A stretch of 44,539 nt of DNA, taken from assembly GCA_944326365.1 (NCBI GenBank), contig CALVDR010000023.1:1-44539 (forward strand), given 5' to 3'. This DNA is from an uncultured Bacteroidales bacterium (GTDB taxonomy: Bacteria > Bacteroidota > Bacteroidia > Bacteroidales > UBA932). Shown here piece by piece: positions 8,863 to 15,329 of the stretch (positions are counted from its first letter, which is position 1; every line of letters starts with the position of its first letter). The position numbers were made by a program, and so were the translations under genes. The notes under the pieces were generated by a model. The model was not told the origin of the DNA. It saw only the letters and a program-made list of their open reading frames with translations, and made no database searches.

Positions 8863-9900
8863 CTAAAGCAGGTCGTTGTAGATTTCGATATAGCGTCTGA
8901 CTGTCCTTTCCCACGAAAAGCTCAGGGCATGCCGCTTCATCTGGTCCAGGTCCACTCCCCCTCTGGCATATATGTCCATACCGCGATGGAACTGTGTCTG
9001 CATCGTATCGGGATCAAAATTGTGGTCGAAATAGAAGACATGGCTTCCGCCTATTTCAGGCAGCGAAGTGCGGTCGGAAAGGAAGACCGGCTTCTGATAA
9101 TACATGGCTTCTATCACAGGCAGTCCGAACCCTTCGGCGACTGAAGGGAAAAGAAAGGCGGAACAGTTCTTTATATACCAGTACTTCACGGCATCAGTCA
9201 CGGGGCCCGTTATGAAAACCCTGTCCTGCACACCGTATCTGGCAGCTTCTTCCATAATCCTGTTTTCATACGGGGTACGGTTTCCGGCTATGACCAGCTG
9301 GAAATCATTCCCTCTGAGAAGAGCCGGGAGCACGTGGAAATTCTTCTTCGGCATCACGGCACCGACGGAAAACAGGAACTTTCCTTTCGGTTTCGAAACA
9401 GGCGCGACGATATCACCTTCAAAATGATTCAATCCGTTGTATATGACCTCCACGTATTTTCCTCCGACGTTCACATTGTCCATCAGATCGCGTTTCGTAC
9501 TTTCGGAAATGGCTACGATATAGTCAGCCCTGTCGACATGATGCTGGATAGAGGACAGATAGGCCCTGTGATTCTTCAAAGGCTTGTCATACAGAAAATT
9601 CAGATCATGCACGGTCAGAACATTGCGGACTCCTTCCGGCGGGATGAATGCCGTCTGCTGGTATGCCGAATGCCAGATCCTCACACTGGAGGGACACCGC
9701 ATATAGAATCTGTCGAGGAAGTGCACCGGCCTGTATGAGACCTCTTTTCCCCAATGCCCCTGATATCTGGACGGGACGAAAAGGCACAACTGATCATGGA
9801 TCGCCAGCCTCTGTTTCACAAGATTCGATGCCACCTGATCGCTGAAGACAGCCAGTCCCGTATTGGGATATTTCATCCTCTCACAGTCGAAAACTACCAT
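8863..9900 (-). CDS. GT4-family glycosyltransferase
   Basis: A 345-aa GT-B fold glycosyltransferase of family GT4. The N-terminal acceptor domain contains VLTVHDLNFLYDKP and a SESTKRDLM segment. The C-terminal nucleotide-sugar domain has FSVGAVMPKKNFHVL and the family EX7E signature in AEGFGLPVIEAM. Such enzymes transfer a sugar with retention of configuration to lipid or polysaccharide acceptors on the cytosolic face of the membrane. No other glycan genes flank it, so it is a solitary enzyme with unknown acceptor. A -7 box TAAATTTG sits 22 nt upstream. Confidence 0.92.
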   Translation of the reverse strand: MVVFDCERMKYPNTGLAVFSDQVASNLVKQRLAIHDQLCLFVPSRYQGHWGKEVSYRPVHFLDRFYMRCPSSVRIWHSAYQQTAFIPPEGVRNVLTVHDLNFLYDKPLKNHRAYLSSIQHHVDRADYIVAISESTKRDLMDNVNVGGKYVEVIYNGLNHFEGDIVAPVSKPKGKFLFSVGAVMPKKNFHVLPALLRGNDFQLVIAGNRTPYENRIMEEAARYGVQDRVFITGPVTDAVKYWYIKNCSAFLFPSVAEGFGLPVIEAMYYQKPVFLSDRTSLPEIGGSHVFYFDHNFDPDTMQTQFHRGMDIYARGGVDLDQMKRHALSFSWERTVRRYIEIYNDLL

Positions 9901-9921
9901 AGATAAAGTTTTTGTCGGCTA

Positions 9922-9929
9922 CAAATTTA
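9922..9929 (-). promoter_or_regulatory. -7 promoter box of the GT4 gene
   Basis: TAAATTTG on the minus strand, an exact TAnnTTTG match, between the stop of the hydrolase gene and the GT4 start. Confidence 0.55.
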
Positions 9930-9947
9930 ACAAAAAAAGATGAAAAA

Positions 9948-10883
9948 CTACATTCCTGCAAAGTCCAGAATATCATTCCACACATGTTCTTTTCCGGTCT
10001 CATTCAGAATTTCATGACGCATGCCCGGATAGAGTTTCGAAGCCACATTGCGATAGCCGACCCCGGTCATGGCCCGGACGGCTTTCCTGAATTTCTTTTC
10101 CGAAACCAGACACGGGTCATCGGAGCCGGATATGAACCATACAGGCAGGTCAGGATTGTGCATTGCCCAACCTTTCGGATCATATGCATCCTGCATCAGC
10201 GAAAACAGGTTTATGAAACCGTCATTCGTGAACTGGAAATGGCACAGCGGATCACTGTCGTATTTCCTGACGATTTCCGGGTCGGAGCAAACCCAGGCAT
10301 TGGGAGACGAAACCTTGCCGAAAGACTTGTTGAACGAGCCGAATGCCAGATGCTGAATGAGCGATGGTCTGTGTCTGTCGCCGGTAAGAATGGAATATGT
10401 TTTCGCCAGGAACTTGGCAAAGCCTGCTCCCGGATTATAGCTCGGGCTGCCGCATACTATGAGGGCATCTACCGTGTCATCATACCGTTTTACGTATGAG
10501 CGGACTGCCATGGACCCCATGCTGTGGCCGAACAGGACAAGAGGGAGTCCCGGGAATTCTTTCCTGAACATGGAATTCACAGCACGGATGTCTTCTATCA
10601 TGGCCATGAATCCCCCTTCGTAGAAAAAGCCGAGATCTTCGGATGAACGGACAGACTCACCATGTCCCCTGTGGTCGTGGATAATGGCGGCATAGCCGTT
10701 CCGGCCCAGAAATTCCATAAAGGGAATGTACCGTTCCTTGTGTTCGCACATGCCATGGACAAGCTGTACAAGGCCTTTCGGCCCTGATTCCCCGATGGAA
10801 TCAGGCCTGCATGCCAATACGCTTATTTCCAGTCCGTCAGAAGGGGAAGTCATCGTCGTCTTCCTGAATGTCATTTTCTCCAT
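9948..10883 (-). CDS. Alpha/beta hydrolase, monoacylglycerol-lipase-like
   Basis: A 311-aa serine hydrolase of the alpha/beta fold with no signal peptide. The nucleophile elbow GHSMG is at about residues 119-123 (Ser121). The oxyanion block LVHGMCEH, the HDHRGHGES strand, an acid in SGSDDPC and a late His in GMRHEIL complete a plausible triad. The order and the RGHG motif match the monoacylglycerol lipase (Hydrolase_4) group, so a short lipid or ester substrate is likely. A longer frame opens at 10925, but a -7 box at 10923-10930 would overlap that start, so the start at 10883 (MEKMTF) is chosen; 10874 is another option. Confidence 0.88.
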   Translation of the reverse strand: MEKMTFRKTTMTSPSDGLEISVLACRPDSIGESGPKGLVQLVHGMCEHKERYIPFMEFLGRNGYAAIIHDHRGHGESVRSSEDLGFFYEGGFMAMIEDIRAVNSMFRKEFPGLPLVLFGHSMGSMAVRSYVKRYDDTVDALIVCGSPSYNPGAGFAKFLAKTYSILTGDRHRPSLIQHLAFGSFNKSFGKVSSPNAWVCSDPEIVRKYDSDPLCHFQFTNDGFINLFSLMQDAYDPKGWAMHNPDLPVWFISGSDDPCLVSEKKFRKAVRAMTGVGYRNVASKLYPGMRHEILNETGKEHVWNDILDFAGM

Positions 10884-10922
10884 GTTTTCCCTTGTTTTGT
10901 CTTTATGACAGATTTCCGTATA

Positions 10923-10930
10923 CAAAAATA
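10923..10930 (-). promoter_or_regulatory. -7 promoter box of the alpha/beta hydrolase gene
   Basis: TATTTTTG on the minus strand, an exact TAnnTTTG match, 40 nt before the chosen start. It excludes the most upstream in-frame ATG. Confidence 0.55.
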
Positions 10931-11113
10931 CGCAAAAAGAAATATGTCAAAAAGCGAAAAAACTTTAAAAAAGAGAAAAATCTGCAGCCTCCGGCCAATG
11001 TTTTTCTTTTTCTTGCACTCCCGTTCCCGATCCTTGAATAATTTAGCCTCGGCAATTTACCCTTGCCGGAGCGGACAGTATTGCCCGTGATATATCGTAA
11101 AGTTGTCCCTGTA

Positions 11114-11199
11114 TGTCATTTCGAGCGGAGGACATAGTCCGAAGTCGGGAAATCTGTTTTTGAAGTATGTCAGATCTCTCCACTCCGGTCGAGATGACA
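11114..11199. repeat. Imperfect dispersed hairpin repeat upstream of the rpn gene
   Basis: TGTCATTTCGA (11114-11124) pairs with TCGAGATGACA (11189-11199) with one G-T wobble, enclosing about 64 nt. Its right arm belongs to a sequence repeated with three changes in 36 bases at 12893-12928. Hairpins of this STGVERSD-type sequence are dispersed in many Bacteroidetes genomes. The 375-bp gap 10926-11300 otherwise contains no gene that I can support. Confidence 0.65.
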
Positions 11200-11226
11200 A
11201 AGTGAGAGTTTCCGGTCCACCTGACT

Positions 11227-11254
11227 TCCGGTCGGGATGACAAGGTGAGGGTAT
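11227..11254 (+). repeat. 28-bp direct repeat flanking the rpn locus, left copy
   Basis: A 28-bp sequence beginning TCCGGTCGGGATGACAAG is identical to 12903-12930. The two copies bracket the rpn gene, its tandem 3' copy and the inserted hairpin element. It is part of the same dispersed hairpin-repeat family as 11114-11199. Confidence 0.8.
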
Positions 11255-11300
11255 CTTGGCGGATAGTCATTTAATAAGTCAAACATCTAAATTCTATCTT

Positions 11301-12227
11301 ATGGGAAACAGTGTTGTAGAAAGCAGGCAGGCTGTAGTGCAGAGGTATGTGGACATTCTGACCGATGCAGGGTTGAAGGCGGTCTTCGGTGACCAGAGGA
11401 ACAAGGACGTGCTCATCGACATCCTAAATGTCATCCTCCCGCCTCACAGAAGAGTGGAGGACATCACTTACGAAACTACGGAGATTCCGGGGTTCACTCT
11501 GTTCAACAAGAGTGTGAGGTTCGACCTGCGGTGCCGCGGTGAGGACGGACGACAGTTCATCGTCGAACTCCAGTGCTACCATCAGGCGAACTTCTTCCGC
11601 AGATGTGTCCTGTATGCTTCAAAGGCATATGACATGGGCTCGCAGAGAGGTGACGGGCAGGTGTACGACATCCCTCCCGTGTATTTCATCGGATTACTCG
11701 ACAAGGACCTGCAGGACATGCAGCGGTATTCCCCGGAAGACGGTATCATTTCCGAATATACTTTCCGGGAAAAATCCACGATGAAGGTGCCGGATGAGAC
11801 TATTTTTACTATCTTCGTGGAACTGAACCGCTTCACGAAGACTAAGGAGGAGTGTGAGACGATGCTGGACAAGTGGTGTTTCGCCCTTACCCACATCGGC
11901 ACCTTGGACAGGCTTCCCGATGAACTGAGGACAGAGGCTTTCGAACGTCTGTTCCAGGCGTGCGAGATCGCGCGGTTCGAACCTGAAGTGAAACTTAAAT
12001 ACGAGAAAGAGATGATCACGGAACGGGACTATTACAACATGCTCAACACCGCTAAGGCTGACGGTCTGGCCGCAGGGTTAGCCGAAGGTGAAGCTAAGGG
12101 CAGAGCCGAGGGTCGTAATGAAGAAAAGATCCGGATCGCCAAAGAACTCAAGAAAAATGGCATAGCCGACAATATCATTGCCGCCACCACTGGAATACCG
12201 GAATGTCAGATCGCGACTCTTGAGTAA
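11301..12227 (+). CDS. Rpn-family PD-(D/E)XK nuclease (recombination-promoting nuclease / putative transposase)
   Basis: A 308-aa protein of the Rpn / PD-(D/E)XK-transposase family common in Bacteroidales. The nuclease core is visible: a Lys-Asp-containing KDVLIDILN helix, FDLRCRGEDGRQFIVELQ supplying the catalytic Asp and the ExQ version of the motif, then a basic RRCVLYASKAYD helix. The C-terminus is the typical helical AEGR-type repeat followed by a variable tail. Family members nick DNA and promote recombination, and some E. coli members act as phage-defence toxins controlled by a short protein translated from within the gene. The ATG at 11301 gives the family N-terminus (MGNSVVESRQ). An in-frame Met (MITERDYY) opens the C-terminal segment. 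A partial tandem copy follows two bases after the stop. Confidence 0.9.
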   Translation: MGNSVVESRQAVVQRYVDILTDAGLKAVFGDQRNKDVLIDILNVILPPHRRVEDITYETTEIPGFTLFNKSVRFDLRCRGEDGRQFIVELQCYHQANFFRRCVLYASKAYDMGSQRGDGQVYDIPPVYFIGLLDKDLQDMQRYSPEDGIISEYTFREKSTMKVPDETIFTIFVELNRFTKTKEECETMLDKWCFALTHIGTLDRLPDELRTEAFERLFQACEIARFEPEVKLKYEKEMITERDYYNMLNTAKADGLAAGLAEGEAKGRAEGRNEEKIRIAKELKKNGIADNIIAATTGIPECQIATLE

Positions 12228-12229
12228 CC

Positions 12230-12331
12230 GGCACCCTTGACCGACTTCCCGAGCAACTGAGGACGGAGGCTTTCGAACGTCTGTTCCAGGCGTGCGAGAT
12301 CGCGCGGTTCGAACCTGAAGTGAACTTGGAT
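12230..12331 (+). pseudogene. Duplicated rpn fragment (tandem copy, upstream half)
   Basis: Reading in frame it gives GTLDRLPEQLRTEAFERL and onward, nearly identical to the segment of the rpn gene around 11899-12000. The copy begins two bases after the rpn stop and is broken at about 12331 by the inserted hairpin element, where the reading frame soon meets a stop. It has no start of its own. Confidence 0.85.
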
Positions 12332-12540
12332 AATGTGAGTTCGATGAAATGAACGAAGTGAGTTTCAGAGAACTACCTCTATAGAGGATTCGAGGAACGA
12401 ATCCGGCAGTAAGTTCTCCCATACGCAGGGGAGAATTTAAGAGGGGTGACACGTAGATAAATGAGAGATTTCGAAGAAATCGTAACGTCAGTCCGACGAA
12501 ATCTCTGGTAAGAGTAGAATACATCGTCGGACTGACGTTA
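12332..12540. mobile_element. Hairpin-rich ~210-bp element inserted in the duplicated rpn fragment (copy 2)
   Basis: Inserted between two halves of the rpn copy (GAAGTGAAC on the left, AAACGAGAAAGAG on the right). It holds a series of inverted repeats: GAGAACT 12368-12374 with AGTTCTC 12412-12418 enclosing a perfect palindrome CCTCTATAGAGG (12376-12387) and GATTCG/CGAATC (12387-12392, 12398-12403). Further on are AAGTTCTCCC/GGGAGAATTT (12411-12420, 12429-12438, one wobble), GATTTC/GAAATC (12467-12481), and a perfect 17-bp stem 12483-12499 with 12524-12540. No ORF of note. The right end matches 1-76. The left boundary is set only by comparison with the intact rpn gene. Confidence 0.75.
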
Positions 12541-12554
12541 TAAACGAGAAAGAG

Positions 12555-12815
12555 ATGATCACGGAACGGGACTACTACAACATGCTCAACACCGCCAAGG
12601 CTGACGGCCTGGCCGCAGGGTTGGCCGAAGGCGAGGCCAAAGGACGTGAAGATGGTCTAGCGGAAGGTAGGGCAGAAGGTAGAGCAGAAGGTAGAGCAGA
12701 AGGCCGTAATGAAGAAAAGATCCGTATGGCAAAAGCATTCAAAGAGCAAGGAGTTGCTGCAAGTATTATTGCTGCCGCTTCGGGACTATCTGAAGCTCAG
12801 ATAGCTGAATTGTAG
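12555..12815 (+). CDS. Free-standing Rpn C-terminal domain (86 aa), tandem duplicate
   Basis: An 86-aa ORF that begins MITERDYYNMLNT, the same Met-containing segment that lies inside the complete rpn gene, and runs through an expanded AEGR repeat to a C-terminal tail different from its parent (AKAFKEQGVAASIIAA against AKELKKNGIADNIIAA). It lacks the nuclease core entirely. Two readings are possible: a decaying 3' remnant, or an independently translated C-terminal protein analogous to the short intragenic Rpn regulators known in E. coli. The intact frame, own ATG and a terminator at 12835-12882 make expression possible. No Shine-Dalgarno is visible, as for most genes here. Confidence 0.6.
   Translation: MITERDYYNMLNTAKADGLAAGLAEGEAKGREDGLAEGRAEGRAEGRAEGRNEEKIRMAKAFKEQGVAASIIAAASGLSEAQIAEL
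12663..12704 (+). repeat. 12-bp tandem repeat within the Rpn tail
   Basis: About three and a half copies of a unit close to GGTAGAGCAGAA, encoding AEGR. The parent gene has only one such unit at the equivalent place, so copy number differs between the two tails. Confidence 0.75.
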
Positions 12816-12834
12816 ATTCAGCATACTGTTCAAT

Positions 12835-12882
12835 ACAGCGTATTTTGACTTTATCCTGTCAGGGTACGCTGTCTTTGTTTTT
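12835..12882 (+). terminator. Rho-independent terminator after the rpn locus
   Basis: ACAGCGTA (12835-12842) pairs with TACGCTGT (12865-12872), with an inner TGAC/GTCA stem, followed by CTTTGTTTTT. Confidence 0.75.
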
Positions 12883-12902
12883 GAAAATGCATATCTCTCC
12901 AC

Positions 12903-12930
12903 TCCGGTCGGGATGACAAGGTGAGGGTAT
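12903..12930 (+). repeat. 28-bp direct repeat flanking the rpn locus, right copy
   Basis: Identical to 11227-11254. It also extends leftward to 12893 in similarity to 11174-11209 (three differences in 36 bases). Confidence 0.8.
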
Positions 12931-12982
12931 TTTGCGGCCAGGCGGTGTCCGGCGGAAACTCACAGGGGGATTCACCGGAGCG

Positions 12983-13020
12983 GAATGAAATGAAAGAGGA
13001 CGACCGGATGGCCGTCCCCT
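12983..13020 (-). terminator. Terminator of the first tandem lipoprotein gene
   Basis: On the minus strand AGGGGACGGCC (13020-13010) pairs with GGTCGTCCTCT (13005-12995) with two wobbles and a 4-nt loop, followed by TTCATTTCATT. It lies 30 bp after the lipoprotein stop. Confidence 0.75.
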
Positions 13021-13050
13021 GTGTAAATGTTCTATGATAATGTGAATGGA

Positions 13051-15000
13051 TTATCTCTGAGCGCCGTAATCAGAATATTCTGATGAAGGCTGGAACTCAC
13101 CCGTAGATAAATTAAAAGTTCCTCCGCTAAACGGATCAGCGGTATCTCTTAAAATTTCAAATTGTTCTGCACCAGTAAAGAGTCCAGAATTTCCGCCAAA
13201 ACAAATTTGCCAACTATACAAACCTCCCTTATCATTTGTCGACTCTGTTTTAATATATGCATAATTATCCATTGCAGTACCAGTCGGCGCAGTGGAGTAT
13301 CTTAACATACCACAATTTGTATTAATTATATCTGACCATACAAGATTATTCTTAATTGAAATTGACGTTATTTCTCTTGTGTATATGGCATAATTTGAAG
13401 AAGTATTAGTGTTTACAAAAGTATTATTATTAACCTCTATAGATGAAATAGTCAAACCTTGATTTGGCGCGCTATCTGTCGATAAAGCAGATCTCACCAA
13501 AGCGAAATCCGTTGTCGTTCCTGCTGGACAATAAACGATATTATTGTTAAACTTAAAACTATTAACCGTTTGAGTGACACTACCTGAGAAAAACAAATGA
13601 TTAGTAGTAGCAACCGGAACACGAATACTACAATTGACAATATTTATTTCATTGATAGATCTTGATGCATTAGTCAATGCAATCATGGCATTTGTACTAT
13701 TTCCCGATGATGCAACATTTGGACATAATGATATATCACAATTATCCATCGTTAATTCTCCAAAAGCAGAATTAACTATAAAAGCACGATAATTTCCGCT
13801 CTTCACATTTGTTATATCAGAAAAATCTATTTTCAAATTAGATAAAACGACTCTACCATTGGTTAATTCAGAATCAGAGCTAGCTGACGGTGAATTCAAA
13901 TTCCTACCTGTTTCAGCCTTGGTAAGCAAAGGTTTGTTCAATGGATCAACGCCGACAATAACTACATCTCCAATATTTCCAAGCTGTACTGGTTCTTCCT
14001 GATTTTCAATATCAATAAAGAAAATCTTTCCATCATGTGTCACCGTACTTCCAGAATATATATTCATTGGTTTAGTCACATACTCAATCTGACCTTCACC
14101 ATCAAACTGACTCTTGTTATATGTCTTGCCGGCGATGACGATGTCTTCTCCTGCCATGAATTTGTCATAAAGAGTAGGCTGTACTTCCGTAAGGTCGATG
14201 GTGGTAGGCTTGATTTTACCTGCCATGATATCAAGTGTCCCGACTGAACCGTTGAGTTTGGCGCCATCGGACAAAACAACCGAAATCTTGACATTGGAAT
14301 ATGTACCAGGAAGTGCTACGAGATAATATGGTCCGGCAGCAAGATTACCTTCTTTGGCCGTAAGGGTAATACCGCTGACAGCAGGTGTCTCGCCTGCGCT
14401 TGCAGAAGCAGTGGCGACAGCACTAAACTCCTCACCGGACATGTCCACTGAATATGAACCGGTAAGAGACTGGTCTGCTGTCATGCTTATGGACTTGACT
14501 GCTCTGTCGCCTGCACCTGTGAAAGTGAATTTAACAAGACCGGCAACATTCACGAAAGTAAGATTACCGTTTTCCTCTGCTTTGGCGACAGCAGGGGCAA
14601 GCATGGTATCGAAAGTCCCGTCTGCTGTAGAATACTGATTTGCCGGAAGAACCGAATGAATAGTCGTCCCGGCTAAAGAAGCATCAGCGGAATATGGATA
14701 GAGGGCATAATACGTTTCTTTTCCCGATTCGGCTTCTCCTGAGAATTTAGTAGTGGTCGAACCTGCTGTTCCGGCAGTGAACTTATGATTGCCAGCACCA
14801 TCGAAAACGCTGATGGCGTCATCTTCAGACCATATGACAGTATTGTCTTCTGTGATAGCGGTCCTGGTAGCAGTTGCATCAGCTGTAAATTCCATAGGGA
14901 CTACAGAATCAACGACAGGCTCCGCATTTTCTTCCAAGGAGCAGGAAACTGCAGTAAAGGCAAGGACAGACCCTGCGATCAGTAAGATATTCTTTTTCAT
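13051..15000 (-). CDS. Surface lipoprotein: fimbrillin-like N-terminus, DUF4957/DUF5123-type beta-helix C-terminus (unit 1)
   Basis: A 649-aa predicted outer-surface lipoprotein. The start ATG at 15000 gives MKKNILLIAG with a lipobox VSC (Cys20) followed by an acidic CSLEEN, compatible with surface export. Residues about 35-260 resemble fimbrillin-like domains: EFTADATATRTAI, WSEDDAISVFDG, YYALYPYSA. After residue 270 a second module begins (YDKFMAGEDIVIAGKTYN) and passes into repeated short strands with Asn ladders (NNNTF, NNIVY) typical of DUF4957/DUF5123 right-handed beta-helices. These may bind or process glycans or proteins; no catalytic residues are evident. The C-terminal half is much more AT-rich than the N-terminal half. 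A 50-aa ORF ends 20 bp upstream. Confidence 0.82.
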   Translation of the reverse strand: MKKNILLIAGSVLAFTAVSCSLEENAEPVVDSVVPMEFTADATATRTAITEDNTVIWSEDDAISVFDGAGNHKFTAGTAGSTTTKFSGEAESGKETYYALYPYSADASLAGTTIHSVLPANQYSTADGTFDTMLAPAVAKAEENGNLTFVNVAGLVKFTFTGAGDRAVKSISMTADQSLTGSYSVDMSGEEFSAVATASASAGETPAVSGITLTAKEGNLAAGPYYLVALPGTYSNVKISVVLSDGAKLNGSVGTLDIMAGKIKPTTIDLTEVQPTLYDKFMAGEDIVIAGKTYNKSQFDGEGQIEYVTKPMNIYSGSTVTHDGKIFFIDIENQEEPVQLGNIGDVVIVGVDPLNKPLLTKAETGRNLNSPSASSDSELTNGRVVLSNLKIDFSDITNVKSGNYRAFIVNSAFGELTMDNCDISLCPNVASSGNSTNAMIALTNASRSINEINIVNCSIRVPVATTNHLFFSGSVTQTVNSFKFNNNIVYCPAGTTTDFALVRSALSTDSAPNQGLTISSIEVNNNTFVNTNTSSNYAIYTREITSISIKNNLVWSDIINTNCGMLRYSTAPTGTAMDNYAYIKTESTNDKGGLYSWQICFGGNSGLFTGAEQFEILRDTADPFSGGTFNLSTGEFQPSSEYSDYGAQR

Positions 15001-15020
15001 AGTGTTCAAGTTTATTTGTT

Positions 15021-15173
15021 CTAACTTATACTAAATGGATCATCTTCTGCGTATGGTGAAGTTTCTCCTCCTGGACTTGCGCAGAAACCTTTTTCTGTAC
15101 CTACAGTGGTCAGTTCGAGTGAAGGGCTTACATAGTCTTCAGCCTTCACGGTTTTAATAAAATCAAGATTCAT
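15021..15173 (-). CDS. Small conserved ORF upstream of lipoprotein unit 1 (50 aa)
   Basis: Begins MNLDFIKTVK and contains YVSPSLELTTVGTEKGFCAS before an acidic tail ending DDPFSIS. It is not part of the lipoprotein frame. The evidence is comparative: two further ORFs of 51 and 53 aa occupy the same position before the other two lipoprotein genes and share MN(L/S)D at the start, a Y..P core and (T/S)xE(K/T)GF(C/A)xS. The stop lies 20 bp before the lipoprotein ATG, so the pair is probably co-transcribed. No signal peptide or membrane segment. Similar short proteins with a GF.xS motif occur near fimbrillin-like genes in Bacteroidales as hypothetical proteins; their function is unknown to me. Confidence 0.7.
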   Translation of the reverse strand: MNLDFIKTVKAEDYVSPSLELTTVGTEKGFCASPGGETSPYAEDDPFSIS

Positions 15174-15177
15174 AATC

Positions 15178-15196
15178 AGTTATTGTTTGAGTTTGA
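15178..15196 (-). repeat. 19-bp inverted repeat bracketing lipoprotein unit 2, one arm
   Basis: AGTTATTGTTTGAGTTTGA on the plus strand is the exact reverse complement of 17649-17667. It lies just upstream of the first small ORF. The remaining gap 15197-15329 shows only a weak -7-like TATCTTTA on the minus strand. Confidence 0.75.
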
Positions 15197-15329
15197 TATG
15201 TTTTCCATTCAATCATGCGGTGGGAGTGTGCCTTGCCCATTTCTTTTCACACTTTCAGCACATCTGTGTAAAGATAAGAATTTTTCTTCGGACATTCAAA
15301 TATTTTTCCACTGCAAATCACCAGGCAAA

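Noticed and set aside
11043..11270. 75-aa minus-strand ORF with STGVERSD sequence
   Set aside because: Translation of a dispersed hairpin repeat, not a gene.
12078..12524. 148-aa minus-strand ORF across the rpn copy and hairpin element
   Set aside because: It crosses an insertion junction and reads repeat sequence; no support as a gene.
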